IMG/VR virus record: IMGVR_UViG_3300022185_000201
Location: 1-33,635 of that record
DNA length: 33,635 bases
Direction: 5' to 3' (one strand)
DNA from: a virus
Within the stretch, counting starts at the first letter, position 1. Every line of letters starts with the position of its first letter. Positions 33,622 through 33,635 of this stretch are shown here, piece by piece. The notes beneath the pieces are model-generated. The model saw nothing but the letters and a program-made list of their open reading frames with translations. It was not told the origin of the DNA and ran no database searches. Made by a program: the position numbers and the translations under genes.

Positions 33622-33635
33622 TCATATAGCTACCA

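Noticed and set aside
33300-33635. Group I intron or split terminase gene
   Set aside because: The terminase looks complete from its own start with all expected motifs. No conserved intron core (P3-P7) or upstream exon was recognised.

Overview
The window is a late structural and lysis region of a contractile-tailed (myovirus-type) phage or prophage of a low-G+C Firmicute. Every recognisable gene lies on the minus strand, so it reads from the right edge to the left edge as one nearly gapless train of genes. The tail block has the gene order of the Bacillus PBSX/skin prophages: sheath, tube, chaperone, tape measure, LysM protein, XkdQ, R, S, T, and a tail protein I type. The minor endolysin-like gene carries an S-layer-homology (SLH) domain. 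This suggests a host with an SLH-anchored surface layer or pyruvylated wall polymer (Bacillus cereus group, Paenibacillus, Lysinibacillus and similar), but the host itself is an inference.

Layout in reading order. (1) 33635-33300: a 330-base non-coding stretch rich in paired sequence, with two perfect 14-bp long-range inverted repeats, leading into the terminase large subunit. (2) 33299-21127, head and connector: terminase, portal, an amidase-like protein with SLH domain, MuF-type minor head protein, a protease-scaffold fusion, a decoration-like protein, major capsid protein, an acidic protein, four connector/completion proteins and a small XkzA-position protein. (3) 21127-19372, tail sheath and tail tube, ended by an intrinsic terminator at 19321-19359. 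(4) 19268-9092, a promoter-like TATAAT and then the tail chaperone with a -1 frameshift extension, a 1680-residue tape measure and the baseplate genes. (5) 9024-1862: a baseplate/fibre connector, a 1734-residue fibre and two unrecognised genes. (6) 1860-12, the lysis-like end: a permuted papain-fold hydrolase followed by four small overlapping genes, three with membrane segments, the last resembling LLH-family holins.

How the parts work together. The terminase packages DNA through the portal into a shell built on the protease-scaffold. Connectors close the head and join it to a sheath/tube tail whose length is set by the tape measure. The baseplate hub (LysM, XkdQ-like), wedge (gp25-like, J-like) and fibre complete the tail. 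The left-end enzymes and membrane proteins probably release progeny.

The most unusual signals are: the structured element before the terminase; an apparent frameshift at the start of the tail tube gene, whose conserved N-terminus sits in another frame; a chaperone frameshift without a canonical slippery heptamer; seven Ala-Gly-Glu tripeptides in the protease-scaffold, with related Gly-Glu-Met sites in portal and MuF; and an amidase-fold protein inside the head cluster that has lost most of its expected catalytic residues. No tRNA, CRISPR array, insertion sequence, integrase or homing endonuclease was seen.
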